NCBI GenBank assembly: GCA_021810905.1
Contig: JAJZQH010000008.1
Coordinates: forward strand, 1 to 64,000
From: a bacterium
Lineage (GTDB): Bacteria; UBA10199; 2-02-FULL-44-16; JAAZCA01
Direction of reading: 5' to 3'
DNA: 64,000 nucleotides
The notes under the pieces are model-generated. The model ran no database searches. It was not told the origin of the DNA and saw nothing but the letters and a program-made list of their open reading frames with translations. This document shows, in pieces, positions 47,344 through 56,015 of the stretch. Each line of letters begins with the position of its first letter. Within the stretch, counting starts at the first letter, position 1. A program made the position numbers and the translations under genes.

Positions 47344-50061
47344 TTATTTTACCCTTCCTTTATTACGTGCTTCCCAAAATCTGCTCCACCAGCCGCGTCC
47401 CACATTGCCCTCACCCGTCGTATCGATGGCCCTCTCCACATCTACAGGCCTCATGGGCAGCTGCATGTGGGGTCCGCCAAGGCGCTGGCATTCTACCGTG
47501 AGATAGAGAAGCGGAGAGACTCCGCTCGCCTTCATGCCGTCGATCAAAACGCGTGAAGGCTGCGACTCTCCGAAATTTCTTTCGACGTATTCCCTCCACG
47601 CATTGCGCTGCCTCTCCGAAATCCTGTCGCTCTTGAATACAGGGTCATTCTCAAGGAGCTGCAGGATCCGAGCAGCCGGAGGCGTGATATCGGGCGAAAG
47701 CAGAGAAGAGCCCGACGGCATGGACAGCAGTGCGGCCTCCAGCCTCACCTCTCCGCTGAACGACTCGCGGGCGCTCAACACGCCGGCCTGCCTCAGCAGA
47801 TCCGTGACGGTATCGCCGTTGACATAGACCTCCTGCGGTCCGGCAGTCACAACGCTGCTTTGAGTCAGGAGCTTCCGCGCGATGAGGCGCGAACATTCGA
47901 GCTGGCCCGCAAACTTCATATCCTTGAATGGCGCCTTGTCCGCGACCTGGCTGAAGACCCGCGCAACTGCCTTTCCCGCGAGCACCCTCTCGTTCACGCC
48001 GAGGTTGTCCCACCACACCCCGCCTTTCATCGCTAACGGGCGATTTGAAGAACCCGCGCCCCAGACGTCCTGCGCGTATCGGTCCCTGAGCTCGGCATCC
48101 TGCTGAACGGAATTGCTCCTGCCAAGTCTCGCTACCCAATTCACGATCCGTGAAAGCAAGGTCAACCCCTCCTGCGGAGGTTCCACTGCTATTGTGGGCC
48201 TGGTGCCGTCCGGATCAGCATCAGCAGGACGGTTCCATACCTGCGTCGGTCTGCCTGAGACCGGATCATAGACAAGGGTCTTTGTCGCATCCGAATCAGG
48301 TGCGCCCGGATTGTACACCGGCGTCTTTGCCGCATCCCCTCTGAGAGGAGGCGGGTTGATGGACGGCAGTATGCGACCTGTGCCAATATGTGTTGAGGTC
48401 GCATGCGGCGGCACGGCATCGAACGATGGGCTGACACGGCCTACGCCTATGGATATCAACCATAGCTCCGAATTGATGAGGCCGCTGCTTGTATCGGTCG
48501 GATCCAGATACTTCGACGTTAGCGCATTTCGCTCTCCGTCATTCATCACAACCGTATAAACGATGGCCGCCTTTGCCCAGAGCTGGGCCTCGAATGGATC
48601 TGCAACGCCCATCCCTTCGATCTTCGCTTTCAAATTCGCATAAGCGTCGCAGCGCCTCTGCATCTCCTGCTGGTCAGGCAAGCTGTTGCCGCTTCGGTCG
48701 CGCTTGATGGTCAGACTGTCCGCGAAGTTTTTTTCCGGACCCACGACGATATTATTGCCGGTATGGTTCAGCTTCAGATTGAAAGAACGTGACAGGTCCA
48801 GGGAATTGCCGCTATTCACCCAGCTCGCGATCCTCGCCTTATCCTGCCACGGCCTGTTTTTATACCAGGAGGCCCTTTCCAATATCGACGCGACCCTCTG
48901 GATTTCGGTCAACGCCTTGACGGTCTCGAAATGAACATCGGAGTCCTGAGCGCCTGCCACGGGCCTTTGCCGCGTTGCGGTCATATCGGGGAGCGGGTTG
49001 AACGGAGGGCTCGTCTTACCGACGCCCAGCTGGCTGAGCCATGTTTCAGAAAGCATAAGCGGTTTTCTAGGCTCACCAAACGTCGCACTCAGAGCAGTTG
49101 CTTCGGCGTCGGTCATTGACCCGAGCGAAGTCAGTGCAACCTGTGACCAGACATCGACGTCTACGGGATCTACAACTCCCATTCTCTTTATCGTCTCAAC
49201 AAGTTCCTCGTGCCCATCGCAATAGCTCTTCATCTCATTCGGCCCGGGAAGGGCGCTGTTCCTGGGATCGAGAACTACAGCGACGGGTTGACCGTTATTG
49301 ATCCTCTTCACATGAGCAGTGCGCATTCCGGTGGCGGCGTCGAGTGGACCGTATGTCACCTGCAGTTGAAAGCGGCTCAGATCGGTCTCGCCGCTCAAGA
49401 TAGCCGCGGCGATCTCCGCCTTTTCCCTCACCGGCTTCGTGCTGTACCAATCCGCCTTGTTCAGCTCCTTAGCGATCATGGCGATGCGCACGATCGACTT
49501 GACCGTCTCGTAATTTTTCGGAAGCGCGGGATTTGTTGCGCCTATCACCGGGGGCGGAGGTGTCGGAGTTGGAAGACGAGCAGGAGTCGTAGCAATAGGC
49601 GGCGGTGTCGCCGCAATCTTTCCTGCATTTGGATCCACGACAGGAGGCTTCTGGGCCGCGTGCCGCCTGGCGCTGCGACTCCCGAGCACCGCCGCAACAG
49701 AGGCGCCAAAGAGCCAGAGAGCGGCTGCTCCTATGCCAATGCCGATCAGCGCGTCGTTGTTATTTTTATCTGAAGGTTTATCCTCATCGTCATTCTTTGG
49801 GTTCGCTGTTCCGGTCGGAGAAGGTTGTGGCGCCGCCGAAGCGACCCTCTTGTACTGGCCCCATTTCGGGTTCGCCGGGTTCGTCGTCATGCAGCAGATC
49901 TGGAAGCCTGATTTGACCGAACCCGCGACATCGGCGATCTCTTCAAGGCTCCTGGGCTGTTTTGAAAGCTGTTCGACAGTCGTCGACGAATCCGCAGCCG
50001 GGCACTTGGGAAGATACGTGGTGTCGCATTTACAACCTGTTGGTCCGCACTTTGGCGCCAT
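47344..50061 (-). CDS. Cys-leader membrane-anchored protein with internal duplication, 905 residues
   Basis: The leader has C5, C10, C12 and C20 (MAPKCGPTGCKC...LPKC), then GFQICCM at 52-58 and WGQYK at 67-71, aligning closely with the 1021-residue protein. A Pro/Asp linker precedes one membrane segment (about 104-126). Two consecutive homologous regions of about 185 residues follow, each starting ETVK..., A.WY..(K/R)P...KA.IA and containing (N/D)...LPDQQEM / LPGPNEM and WL..(L/I)GVG(K/R). The C-terminal 280 residues are unrecognised. No signal peptide. GAGAGG precedes the ATG. Confidence 0.78.
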   Translation of the reverse strand: MAPKCGPTGCKCDTTYLPKCPAADSSTTVEQLSKQPRSLEEIADVAGSVKSGFQICCMTTNPANPKWGQYKRVASAAPQPSPTGTANPKNDDEDKPSDKNNNDALIGIGIGAAALWLFGASVAAVLGSRSARRHAAQKPPVVDPNAGKIAATPPPIATTPARLPTPTPPPPVIGATNPALPKNYETVKSIVRIAMIAKELNKADWYSTKPVREKAEIAAAILSGETDLSRFQLQVTYGPLDAATGMRTAHVKRINNGQPVAVVLDPRNSALPGPNEMKSYCDGHEELVETIKRMGVVDPVDVDVWSQVALTSLGSMTDAEATALSATFGEPRKPLMLSETWLSQLGVGKTSPPFNPLPDMTATRQRPVAGAQDSDVHFETVKALTEIQRVASILERASWYKNRPWQDKARIASWVNSGNSLDLSRSFNLKLNHTGNNIVVGPEKNFADSLTIKRDRSGNSLPDQQEMQRRCDAYANLKAKIEGMGVADPFEAQLWAKAAIVYTVVMNDGERNALTSKYLDPTDTSSGLINSELWLISIGVGRVSPSFDAVPPHATSTHIGTGRILPSINPPPLRGDAAKTPVYNPGAPDSDATKTLVYDPVSGRPTQVWNRPADADPDGTRPTIAVEPPQEGLTLLSRIVNWVARLGRSNSVQQDAELRDRYAQDVWGAGSSNRPLAMKGGVWWDNLGVNERVLAGKAVARVFSQVADKAPFKDMKFAGQLECSRLIARKLLTQSSVVTAGPQEVYVNGDTVTDLLRQAGVLSARESFSGEVRLEAALLSMPSGSSLLSPDITPPAARILQLLENDPVFKSDRISERQRNAWREYVERNFGESQPSRVLIDGMKASGVSPLLYLTVECQRLGGPHMQLPMRPVDVERAIDTTGEGNVGRGWWSRFWEARNKGRVK

Positions 50062-50134
50062 GACAACCTCTCCCTCAACTATCGTGAACCGTGAACGTGA
50101 ACCGGGATGAAGCGGCCCCCGCCTCCGTATTTAT

Positions 50135-50161
50135 TTATCGGCGGATTTCGCCAAAAGTTGC
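50135..50161 (-). promoter_or_regulatory. Sigma-28 (FliA)-type promoter
   Basis: Minus strand GCAACTTT, 11-base spacer, GCCGATAA, 73 bases before the 905-residue gene. The leader between contains GTGAACC / GTGAAC short repeats (50083-50106). Confidence 0.82.
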
Positions 50162-50166
50162 TAAGA

Positions 50167-50270
50167 AAAACAGCACTCAGCTATCAGCTCTCAGCGGTCA
50201 GCTTTAACCCTTTGATATAACGAGGTTTAAACTGAGTGCTGAAGGCTGAATGCTGAGTGCTGCCTTCAGC
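50167..50270. repeat. 7-base-unit inverted-repeat element (AGCTNNC / GCTGANN)
   Basis: The left arm is AGCACTC, AGCTATC, AGCTCTC, AGCGGTC, AGCTTT; the centre is about 30 bases; the right arm is GCTGAAG, GCTGAAT, GCTGAGT, GCTGCC. It lies just upstream of the promoter at 50135 in the gap before the AAA+ gene's stop. Confidence 0.85.
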
Positions 50271-50351
50271 ATCTACATGACGGAGCAAATAATCCATGTT
50301 CCAAATTTGTGCCTGGCACCTTTTTGCGCCGGCGTCTGATTGAAAGACAGA

Positions 50352-52862
50352 CTATCTCCTAACCACATCAATAATTTCTCTCCTCGATCTTCTCATCTCC
50401 TCATTCTCAATGCGTTCGAAGCCCCTGGCAGTATCTTCTGCCCTAATGGTCGTCATCGGGCGTATCACGGCGTTTCCACCCGAAGGACGGCTGAACTGCC
50501 ATGTTATATCCGCGCTGTTCCGGTTGAATATACCGTCGCGGAAATACGTGCCCGCAAATCCAGGCACATTGACGACCGCATCGGCAAATACCCCGGCCAT
50601 AACCTCCATGCTTTTTTCGCCAATATTATTTCTATAATTTTCCTTCAAATACTGCATTGCCTTTGAATATGCATCCGTCCTTGTCGGCGCCATACCAGAG
50701 CCATCGCTGTCCACTGCGCTTACCCCGTTATTCGAACTGTACGTATACGATGAAGATCTGGCGCTCTTAATGAGCTCCTGCTCAATCAAACGCGCAAGTG
50801 TTGGAGAGACGTAATCCACCGCTGAACGCGCGACTGGAACGACGGTATCGACGACTACATCAGTCACGTTCGTATCTGTGTTTCCCGGGTGGTTCAAAAT
50901 TAAGGTATTTTCCCCACCGACAAGCATCATTGTGATGGGATCTGTCGGGATCTCCGCCGCACGCGCGTCGCCGGAATTGAGGGCAAGTCCACCGCCGACG
51001 ATAAGCGGACCGGCAATTGAAGTGATTCTCCCGCCAGGGCCCCTCCACGGAGGAGGCATTGGCGGCGGAAGCACTCCCGTGCCACCGGACGGGGCAAGTG
51101 ACGGTTCCACAAACTTCGCTGTGGGGTCAACCTGCCTTCCTGTCATCTTCGAGACCGTGCTCGCCACGTCTTGTACATTGATCTCCAACGGTTGACTCGC
51201 ATCCGTACGGCGCGCCACGGAAGCCTGTTCAATAGTGAGCACAATCAACTGGTCGATTGCATCGTAGCGAGCATGACTCTCCGGCGGCATGTTCAAGAGC
51301 GCGAGATTGACCGCGGCCTCGCCTGCCTCAGGCGTTATTGTTACATTATAATCTGCCTCATAAAATGGTACTGTCGAATTCTTGATGATTGAACGAAGTA
51401 CATCCACGTGAAGATCGTGCACTACCTGAGGCGGGAGACGGCGTGCTAAATCCACCAGCCATGGAATAGTTTTTACGAGAGCCTGGAAGCTCTTTGGAGT
51501 TGTAGAGCCGGCAAAGCGTGAATTGCGGGTCAGCGCATCCTTGAGGGCGGAACCAAGGGATTCCGAGTTTCCGCCGCTGGATGTGCCGGAAGTGAGGAAG
51601 TCGGAGAGTTCCGGGAAATAGACCGCTTTGCCTTCTTTCATGGCACGAACCAGTTCAGCGTTGCGCGCCGCCGCATCGCCGCGAATGTTGATATTCGCGC
51701 CGAATTTATTCGGGTCCACGATTAAGATCGTCTTGATCGTGCCATCGTAAAACTTGCGCGGAACGCGTTTGTCTTTCAGTGCTATAAGCTGGGCAGCGCG
51801 CTCGACGATCTTGTCCTTTCCGACGCCGGATTCTCCGAGTAAAAGCGGGTTTGCATAACGAGGCCGTGCGAGACGGCGTAAAAACTCAAGAGCCTCTTCA
51901 TCGCGACCCAATATCTCATACTTCTGACGATTCAACGCCAGCTTTGACCTCTGATCTGCGACGAGATCGCTTGTGTAGTTCTCCAGTTTGTTTTTGTCCG
52001 AATCGCCGTCCATCATTTTACGACTGAGCTTGTATTGTTTATAGAAAAGAACAGAAAGAACAGCGGATGATAAAACACTCACTGTGAACCCCATTACCTG
52101 AAAAATCCGGCCCCAGAGATCTCTGTCATTCTGTCCATCTTGGGGCGTCTTTGCCAGCAAATCCTTGAGATATGCTGCCAATTTTTTGCGCGTCTCCTTT
52201 AAGTTTTTATTCATCTCCTCCGAGGAGCTGGAAATCGGCATCTGCGATTCATCTTCGATCAGGGGAATGTTGGTTGTCAGCCAGTTGTAATTATTGGGAA
52301 AAAGATATGTGCCAGGCGTGTAACTGCCATCTGGCTGCTTCTGAGGGGCATATCCGTTCTTGATGACGACGTCGTCCTCGTTCCAGCCGAAGGCCTGCGC
52401 GAGCGCCATCATCTCTGCTGGATTCATTTTAAATCCCTTGGGATCTCTTATTGTTCCAGCAGGCCCGGTCTTGTAGTAGGCCAGAAAACTGGCCATACCC
52501 GAGGCCTTGTACGCAAACCATCTAAATGGTGAAAAAACCGAACGACAGATACCCGCATATCCGTATTGTGTTAATGGAATCTTCTTGTCCGGACCGGCGA
52601 CGAGAAGCCGCTTAATCTCGTTTTCATCAAAATCAGTCGTCTTCGGGTTGTCCGGGAGAGGCGATCTCGCTCCTTCCGGAGGCTTATCAGTTTCATTTTC
52701 AGTCAAAAACCTGTACTCAGTCGCACCGGTCAGTTTGTTGGGGACCATTACAATCGCGCGTTTCTCCACCCACACATCTCCTGGTGCGACCGGATCGCAT
52801 ATAGGGTATTGGTCTTCGGGGCAAACCTTCCCGTCTACGCCGCACACCTGTCCGCCTACCAT
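50352..52862 (-). CDS. Cys-leader membrane-anchored Clp-type AAA+ protein with altered Walker motifs
   Basis: 836 residues from ATG 52862 (GGAGGAGGG upstream). Leader: C7, C14, C22 (CGVDGKVCPEDQYPIC) and GYAGIC...WFAYK at 101-119. Residues about 147-190 (MMALAQAFGWNEDDVVIKNG...PGTYLFP) loosely resemble LysM. One membrane segment at 255-276. ILGRDEEALEFLRRL...NPLLLGESGVGKDKIV aligns with the first nucleotide domain of ClpA/ClpB, but the Walker A Ser/Thr is Asp-350 and the Walker B block reads VYFPEL instead of hhhhDE. Sensor (GSTT) and an RR near the arginine finger remain. The C-terminal module MQYLKENYRNNI...FADAVVNVP is shared with the 561-residue protein. A remodelling or scaffold role at the membrane is inferred. 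Confidence 0.8.
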   Translation of the reverse strand: MVGGQVCGVDGKVCPEDQYPICDPVAPGDVWVEKRAIVMVPNKLTGATEYRFLTENETDKPPEGARSPLPDNPKTTDFDENEIKRLLVAGPDKKIPLTQYGYAGICRSVFSPFRWFAYKASGMASFLAYYKTGPAGTIRDPKGFKMNPAEMMALAQAFGWNEDDVVIKNGYAPQKQPDGSYTPGTYLFPNNYNWLTTNIPLIEDESQMPISSSSEEMNKNLKETRKKLAAYLKDLLAKTPQDGQNDRDLWGRIFQVMGFTVSVLSSAVLSVLFYKQYKLSRKMMDGDSDKNKLENYTSDLVADQRSKLALNRQKYEILGRDEEALEFLRRLARPRYANPLLLGESGVGKDKIVERAAQLIALKDKRVPRKFYDGTIKTILIVDPNKFGANINIRGDAAARNAELVRAMKEGKAVYFPELSDFLTSGTSSGGNSESLGSALKDALTRNSRFAGSTTPKSFQALVKTIPWLVDLARRLPPQVVHDLHVDVLRSIIKNSTVPFYEADYNVTITPEAGEAAVNLALLNMPPESHARYDAIDQLIVLTIEQASVARRTDASQPLEINVQDVASTVSKMTGRQVDPTAKFVEPSLAPSGGTGVLPPPMPPPWRGPGGRITSIAGPLIVGGGLALNSGDARAAEIPTDPITMMLVGGENTLILNHPGNTDTNVTDVVVDTVVPVARSAVDYVSPTLARLIEQELIKSARSSSYTYSSNNGVSAVDSDGSGMAPTRTDAYSKAMQYLKENYRNNIGEKSMEVMAGVFADAVVNVPGFAGTYFRDGIFNRNSADITWQFSRPSGGNAVIRPMTTIRAEDTARGFERIENEEMRRSRREIIDVVRR

Positions 52863-52915
52863 ATAGCCCTCCTCCAGAGGCATTTCCCGCGGGGCGGGAG
52901 AGTGCCTCATGTTTG

Positions 52916-52942
52916 TTATCGGCAGATTTTCAAAAAAGTTGC
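52916..52942 (-). promoter_or_regulatory. Sigma-28 (FliA)-type promoter
   Basis: Minus strand GCAACTTT, 11-base spacer, GCCGATAA, 54 bases before the AAA+ gene ATG at 52862. Confidence 0.82.
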
Positions 52943-52999
52943 TTGGTTACGAAGCCGGCATGCCGCGCGGGCGATCCTTCGATGCCGTCTACGTCATTG

Positions 53000-53025
53000 T
53001 TATCGGCGGGAAATCGCTTAGTTGC
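53000..53025 (-). promoter_or_regulatory. Second, weaker sigma-28-like box in tandem
   Basis: Minus strand GCAACTAA, 10-base spacer, GCCGATAA. The -10 is exact but the spacer is one base short. It is about 80 bases upstream of the first box and points the same way. Confidence 0.5.
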
Positions 53026-53030
53026 GTGGG

Positions 53031-53071
53031 GGAGAAAAAAATAAAACGGATCAGGAAAACCTGATCCGTTT
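53031..53071 (-). terminator. Rho-independent terminator of the 156-residue gene
   Basis: On the minus strand AAACGGATCAGG, loop TTTT, CCTGATCCGTTT, followed by TATTTTTTTC. It ends transcription arriving from the 53251-53721 gene just before the tandem sigma-28 boxes. Confidence 0.85.
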
Positions 53072-53125
53072 CATCGTCATGAGTCCGCTCGCGACATGTG
53101 CGCGGGCGGCAATCTATGAATGCTC

Positions 53126-53235
53126 CCCGCGGCAAGCCGCGGGGTATCACCGGCAACATCTCCGATCACCCTCACCCTTCCCTCTCCCCTCAAGGGAGAG
53201 GGTGGCGGAAACCCCGCAGCAAGCTGCGGGGAATC
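53126..53235. repeat. Three small palindromes (CCCCGCGGC, CCCTCTCCCC, CCCCGCAGC types)
   Basis: CCCCGCGG-CAAG-CCGCGGGG (53126-53147), CCCTCTCCCCTCAAGGGAGAGGG (53180-53202) and CCCCGCAG-CAAG-CTGCGGGG (53212-53232). The first and third are the same element type with one compensated base pair. These are common intergenic palindromes in related bacteria (recollection). Confidence 0.85.
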
Positions 53236-53250
53236 ATCTCATTGAGCGCA

Positions 53251-53721
53251 TCAGCCCCTGGGCGATACCCCTGCCCCAACCTCTGCCTGCTTCTGGGCCG
53301 GCGCGGAATCGGAATCAGGCTCATCCTCCTTGAGGAAGCGGGCGTACTCTTCGGGGGTGATCGAATTCATGATCGCCCGTAAAAGCACTACGACGCCGAT
53401 GACAGCTCCCAGCCCGATGCCGATACCTTCAAACACTGAGTAATCGCGGCCGGAGGATGGTTCAGTGGCCTGGGGAAGCGCCGGCACGGCCGCCATGAGT
53501 GCCGTCACCTCTCCAAAGCGACGGGCGCGCGAACCGATATCCCCCAACGCAATAGACGGCGTACTTGCGAAATAGACACGCGGTTCCGAAACGAGCGGGT
53601 CTGCAGAATCAGCATCATCGGCAACCGCATCGGATGCGATCTCCTCAGCAGGAACCGTCTCTGCTGCAAATAATGGCGCCTGCACCGCAAGCAGCCCCTC
53701 ATTGATACCAAGACTTCCCAT
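53251..53721 (-). CDS. Small single-pass membrane protein, 156 residues
   Basis: Not recognised. About 105 N-terminal residues rich in Ala, Asp and Glu with no signal peptide, one membrane segment (FEGIGIGLGAVIGVVVLL), and a short charged C terminus. GGGAGG precedes the ATG. It is upstream of the AAA+ gene but separated from it by a terminator and promoters; layout (long N-terminal part, single Gly-rich membrane helix) resembles the larger cluster proteins. Confidence 0.65.
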   Translation of the reverse strand: MGSLGINEGLLAVQAPLFAAETVPAEEIASDAVADDADSADPLVSEPRVYFASTPSIALGDIGSRARRFGEVTALMAAVPALPQATEPSSGRDYSVFEGIGIGLGAVIGVVVLLRAIMNSITPEEYARFLKEDEPDSDSAPAQKQAEVGAGVSPRG

Positions 53722-53765
53722 ATCGACCTCCCTGATGTCATTCTGAGATAATTGCGAAATCTTGT

Positions 53766-53913
53766 AATACAGATGTTCCGTGGTACTTTTCTCGGTGCTC
53801 GGAGGGCGCCGCTTTCTAAGCCTCTAATAACGCGGCGCCCGGAGGGCAGCCGAGGAGCCGGCGTCTGAGGCGACGAGAGCGTGCCGAGAAAAGTGCCACG
53901 GAACATCTGTATT
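53766..53913. repeat. Large palindrome with 33-base arms
   Basis: AATACAGATGTTCCGTGG (left, 53766) pairs with CCACGGAACATCTGTATT (right, to 53913), continued by ACTTTTCTCGG / CCGAGAAAAGT. An inner hairpin GGGCGCCGC...GCGGCGCCC spans 53804-53840. The centre includes GCCGGCGTCTGAGGCGA, as in the 16293 palindrome. It follows the archease stop. Confidence 0.88.
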
Positions 53914-53926
53914 GTCCGATGTCACG

Positions 53927-54343
53927 CTAGATATCGAATATCACTTCCGCGTGCCATCTGCCTCGCTCGTCCTGTTTTACCGAAAGCTTGTGATACGTCA
54001 CCGCCTTGACCGCCAGCTTCTGGGTGTGGCGGGATGCTTCGAACTTGAGCCCCTTGGCCGATGCCTTTACGTGATGCTCGTCGAGCTCGTCGATCCAGAA
54101 TTTCGAAAGCACTAGCCGACGGGTTTCAAAGATAAAGAGCAGTTCGGAGAGCCATCGCACCAACAGTTGATCCAGCGCGGGCGCCTCGACTTCGACGGGC
54201 ACTTCTATTGAGGGGATGTACTCTCGCTTTGAAGCCACCATAAGGTCGAAGACGGCCTCAGCCGAACTGAGGAAGAGCTCCTCAAGCGAGGAGCCCTCGA
54301 CCTTGATGCCGATATCCGCTGTGTGATCGATGATTTGGTACAT
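53927..54343 (-). CDS. Archease
   Basis: A 138-residue protein with YQIIDHTADIGIKVEG, the archease signature, and Asp/His metal-binding candidates. Archease activates the RNA ligase RtcB; no rtcB is in the window. There is no Shine-Dalgarno: the start codon is preceded directly by a 9-base-unit repeat arm. Confidence 0.88.
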   Translation of the reverse strand: MYQIIDHTADIGIKVEGSSLEELFLSSAEAVFDLMVASKREYIPSIEVPVEVEAPALDQLLVRWLSELLFIFETRRLVLSKFWIDELDEHHVKASAKGLKFEASRHTQKLAVKAVTYHKLSVKQDERGRWHAEVIFDI

Positions 54344-54351
54344 CGGAAATA

Positions 54352-54463
54352 GGCCAGCAACGCAAGCAATGTAAACAACGCAAGCAACGCGAAAATGCTC
54401 AGAATGCCTGCTTATAAATCACGCGTTCCTGGCATTGCTGGCGTTTCTCGCGTTGCTGGCGAT
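54352..54463. repeat. 9-base-unit inverted-repeat element (GCAAGCAAC / GTTGCTGGC)
   Basis: The left arm is GCCAGCAAC, GCAAGCAAT, GTAAACAAC, GCAAGCAAC; the loop is about 32 bases; the right arm is GTTCCTGGC, ATTGCTGGC, GTTTCTCGC, GTTGCTGGC. It fills the gap from nine bases before the archease start to four bases after the ndk stop. Confidence 0.9.
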
Positions 54464-54466
54464 TTT

Positions 54467-54901
54467 CTACACCCATTCATATTTCACGATTTCATTCGGC
54501 TCGAAGAAATATGCTATCTCGAATTTTGCGGTGTCGGGTGCGTCTGAACCGTGGACCGCGTTGCGCTCGATGTTCGTTCCGAAGTCGCAGCGTATCGTAC
54601 CCTCGGCGGCCTCTTCGGGATTCGTGGAGCCCATGGTCTCGCGCCACTTGGCGATTGCATTTTCGCCCTCGAGAACCATGACCACGCATGGACCCGACGT
54701 CATGAACTTCACGAGGCTGTCGAAGAATGCCTTGCCCTTGTGAACTGCATAAAAACCCTCTGCGCGCGCGCGGTCGAGATGCTGCATGCGCATCGCCACG
54801 ATCTTCAAGTTCGCGTCTTCAATGCGCTTGCAGAGCTCTCCGATAATCCCCTTTTCAAGGGCGTCGGGCTTGATTGCTGCCAGAGTCCGTTCCACTGTCA
54901 T
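54467..54901 (-). CDS. ndk: Nucleoside diphosphate kinase
   Basis: Equilibrates NTP and NDP pools. 144 residues, with [15 protein letters not shown], the phospho-histidine in [13 protein letters not shown], and [18 protein letters not shown] precedes the ATG. Standard length. Confidence 0.96.
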   Translation of the reverse strand: MTVERTLAAIKPDALEKGIIGELCKRIEDANLKIVAMRMQHLDRARAEGFYAVHKGKAFFDSLVKFMTSGPCVVMVLEGENAIAKWRETMGSTNPEEAAEGTIRCDFGTNIERNAVHGSDAPDTAKFEIAYFFEPNEIVKYEWV

Positions 54902-54924
54902 GATGTTCTCCTTTGTTATAAATT

Positions 54925-55000
54925 CTCTCCCTTTGTAAGAGGGAGTCAGAGGGGGTAGATCATGATCTACCTCCCCTTACCCCTCCTTACAAAGGAGGGG
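54925..55000. repeat. GATCTACC/TTACAAAGG palindrome, head-to-head pair
   Basis: Centre GGTAGATCATGATCTACC; the left hairpin is degenerate (CTCCCTTTGTAAGAGGGAG), the right perfect. It lies between ndk and the TPR lipoprotein gene. Confidence 0.9.
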
Positions 55001-55035
55001 CACAAGTAACCAAGCGCGCTCATTTTGTAAACCAT

Positions 55036-55845
55036 TTACTTCTTCTTCGGCTTCGAAGATTGCTCCGTGCCTCCCCGGTCCTCTATGCTCTTCAGGCGCG
55101 CATCCACCACCTTCTCATTCGCATATTCGCTGCGTGCGCTGCGCGTCAAGTCGCGCGCCATGCCCATGTACCCCATCTCCTCCAGGCACGTTGCCATGTG
55201 CAGCTTGACTTCGGGTGCGAGAGTGGACTTCGGAAAATCCCTGAGGAACCACTGATAGTACTCGGCCGCGCGTTCGGTATTGCCTTCGATGAAGAAACTC
55301 TCAGCAGCCAGGAAAAGCGCCTGTTCGCGCACGTCGTCGGGGATATCCTTGCCCTCCACCAGCTGCTTGATCTCCACGCGCGCCTGCCTGTAATTGCGGC
55401 CTGAGATATACGCCCCGGCAAGCAGGACGCGGTAGCGATAGGCGTCAACGCCGAAGCCGAAATGCTTAAGAAGCGTGGAGTAATCCGCGATGGCCCCTTC
55501 GTAATCGCCCTTTGCCTCGAGGAGCTCCGCCCTTCTTTCGTGCGCGACCTGCGCCGCCTGCGACAGCGGTTTCGCCTTGATCGCCTCTCCATAGGCGAGA
55601 ATGGCCGAGGGCGTATCGTCGAGAGCCGTGGAATAGAGATCGGCCACGCGAAGCAGGATGCCGGCGCGCCGCGGATCATCTCTGAATTTTTCAGCTATGG
55701 AGCGATAGTCCGAAAGGGCCGCGCGCGCGTCTCCTGCGCCGAGCCGCGCCTCGGCATCCGCAACGCGCTCCTCAAAGGTAGCGCGATTGCAGGCTGAGAG
55801 AGAAATCAGCAAGGCACAAAACAGTATATGGAGAAAGGTGCGCAT
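55036..55845 (-). CDS. TPR-containing outer-membrane lipoprotein (BamD/YbgF-like)
   Basis: A 269-residue protein with a lipoprotein signal (MRTFLHILFCALLISLSAC, lipobox LSAC). About five tetratricopeptide-like helical pairs follow (for example ALSDYRSIAEKFRDDP, GDYEGAIADYSTLLKHFG, AAEYYQWFLRDFPKSTLAPEV). The last block resembles BamD/YbgF tail repeats. A periplasmic scaffolding role is likely; the exact orthology is not settled. Confidence 0.82.
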   Translation of the reverse strand: MRTFLHILFCALLISLSACNRATFEERVADAEARLGAGDARAALSDYRSIAEKFRDDPRRAGILLRVADLYSTALDDTPSAILAYGEAIKAKPLSQAAQVAHERRAELLEAKGDYEGAIADYSTLLKHFGFGVDAYRYRVLLAGAYISGRNYRQARVEIKQLVEGKDIPDDVREQALFLAAESFFIEGNTERAAEYYQWFLRDFPKSTLAPEVKLHMATCLEEMGYMGMARDLTRSARSEYANEKVVDARLKSIEDRGGTEQSSKPKKK

Positions 55846-55849
55846 TATT

Positions 55850-56015
55850 TGTGAATAGTGAATAGTGATTGGTGACTCGTGACTGGCGTTTTATCTCAGG
55901 ATCTACCCCACCCTACCCCTCCCCTTACAAAGGGGAGGGAAACTTCCCCTCCTTTGTAAGGAGGGGACAGGGGAGGTAGATCGTGTAATTCACGCCAGTC
56001 ACGAGTCACGATTTA
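55850..56015. repeat. 7-base-unit inverted repeat (GTGANNN) with a GATCTACC palindrome nested in its loop
   Basis: The left arm is GTGAATA, GTGAATA, GTGATTG, GTGACTC, GTGACTG, GCG; the right arm is CGCCAGTCACGAGTCACG-ATTTACG. Between them (55900-55984) lies a tail-to-tail pair of GATCTACC units. The gyrA TAA stop (56013-56015) is formed by the last right-arm unit. Confidence 0.9.
55900..55984. repeat. GATCTACC/TTACAAAGG palindrome, tail-to-tail pair
   Basis: The unit order is inverted relative to the other pairs: GATCTACC ends are outermost and the TTACAAAGG hairpins meet at AAACTT in the middle. Confidence 0.9.

Noticed and set aside
55900-55984. Ordinary Rho-independent terminator of gyrA
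   Set aside because: The hairpins belong to a dispersed repeat family and lack a T tract on the gyrA strand, although they may still affect transcript ends.
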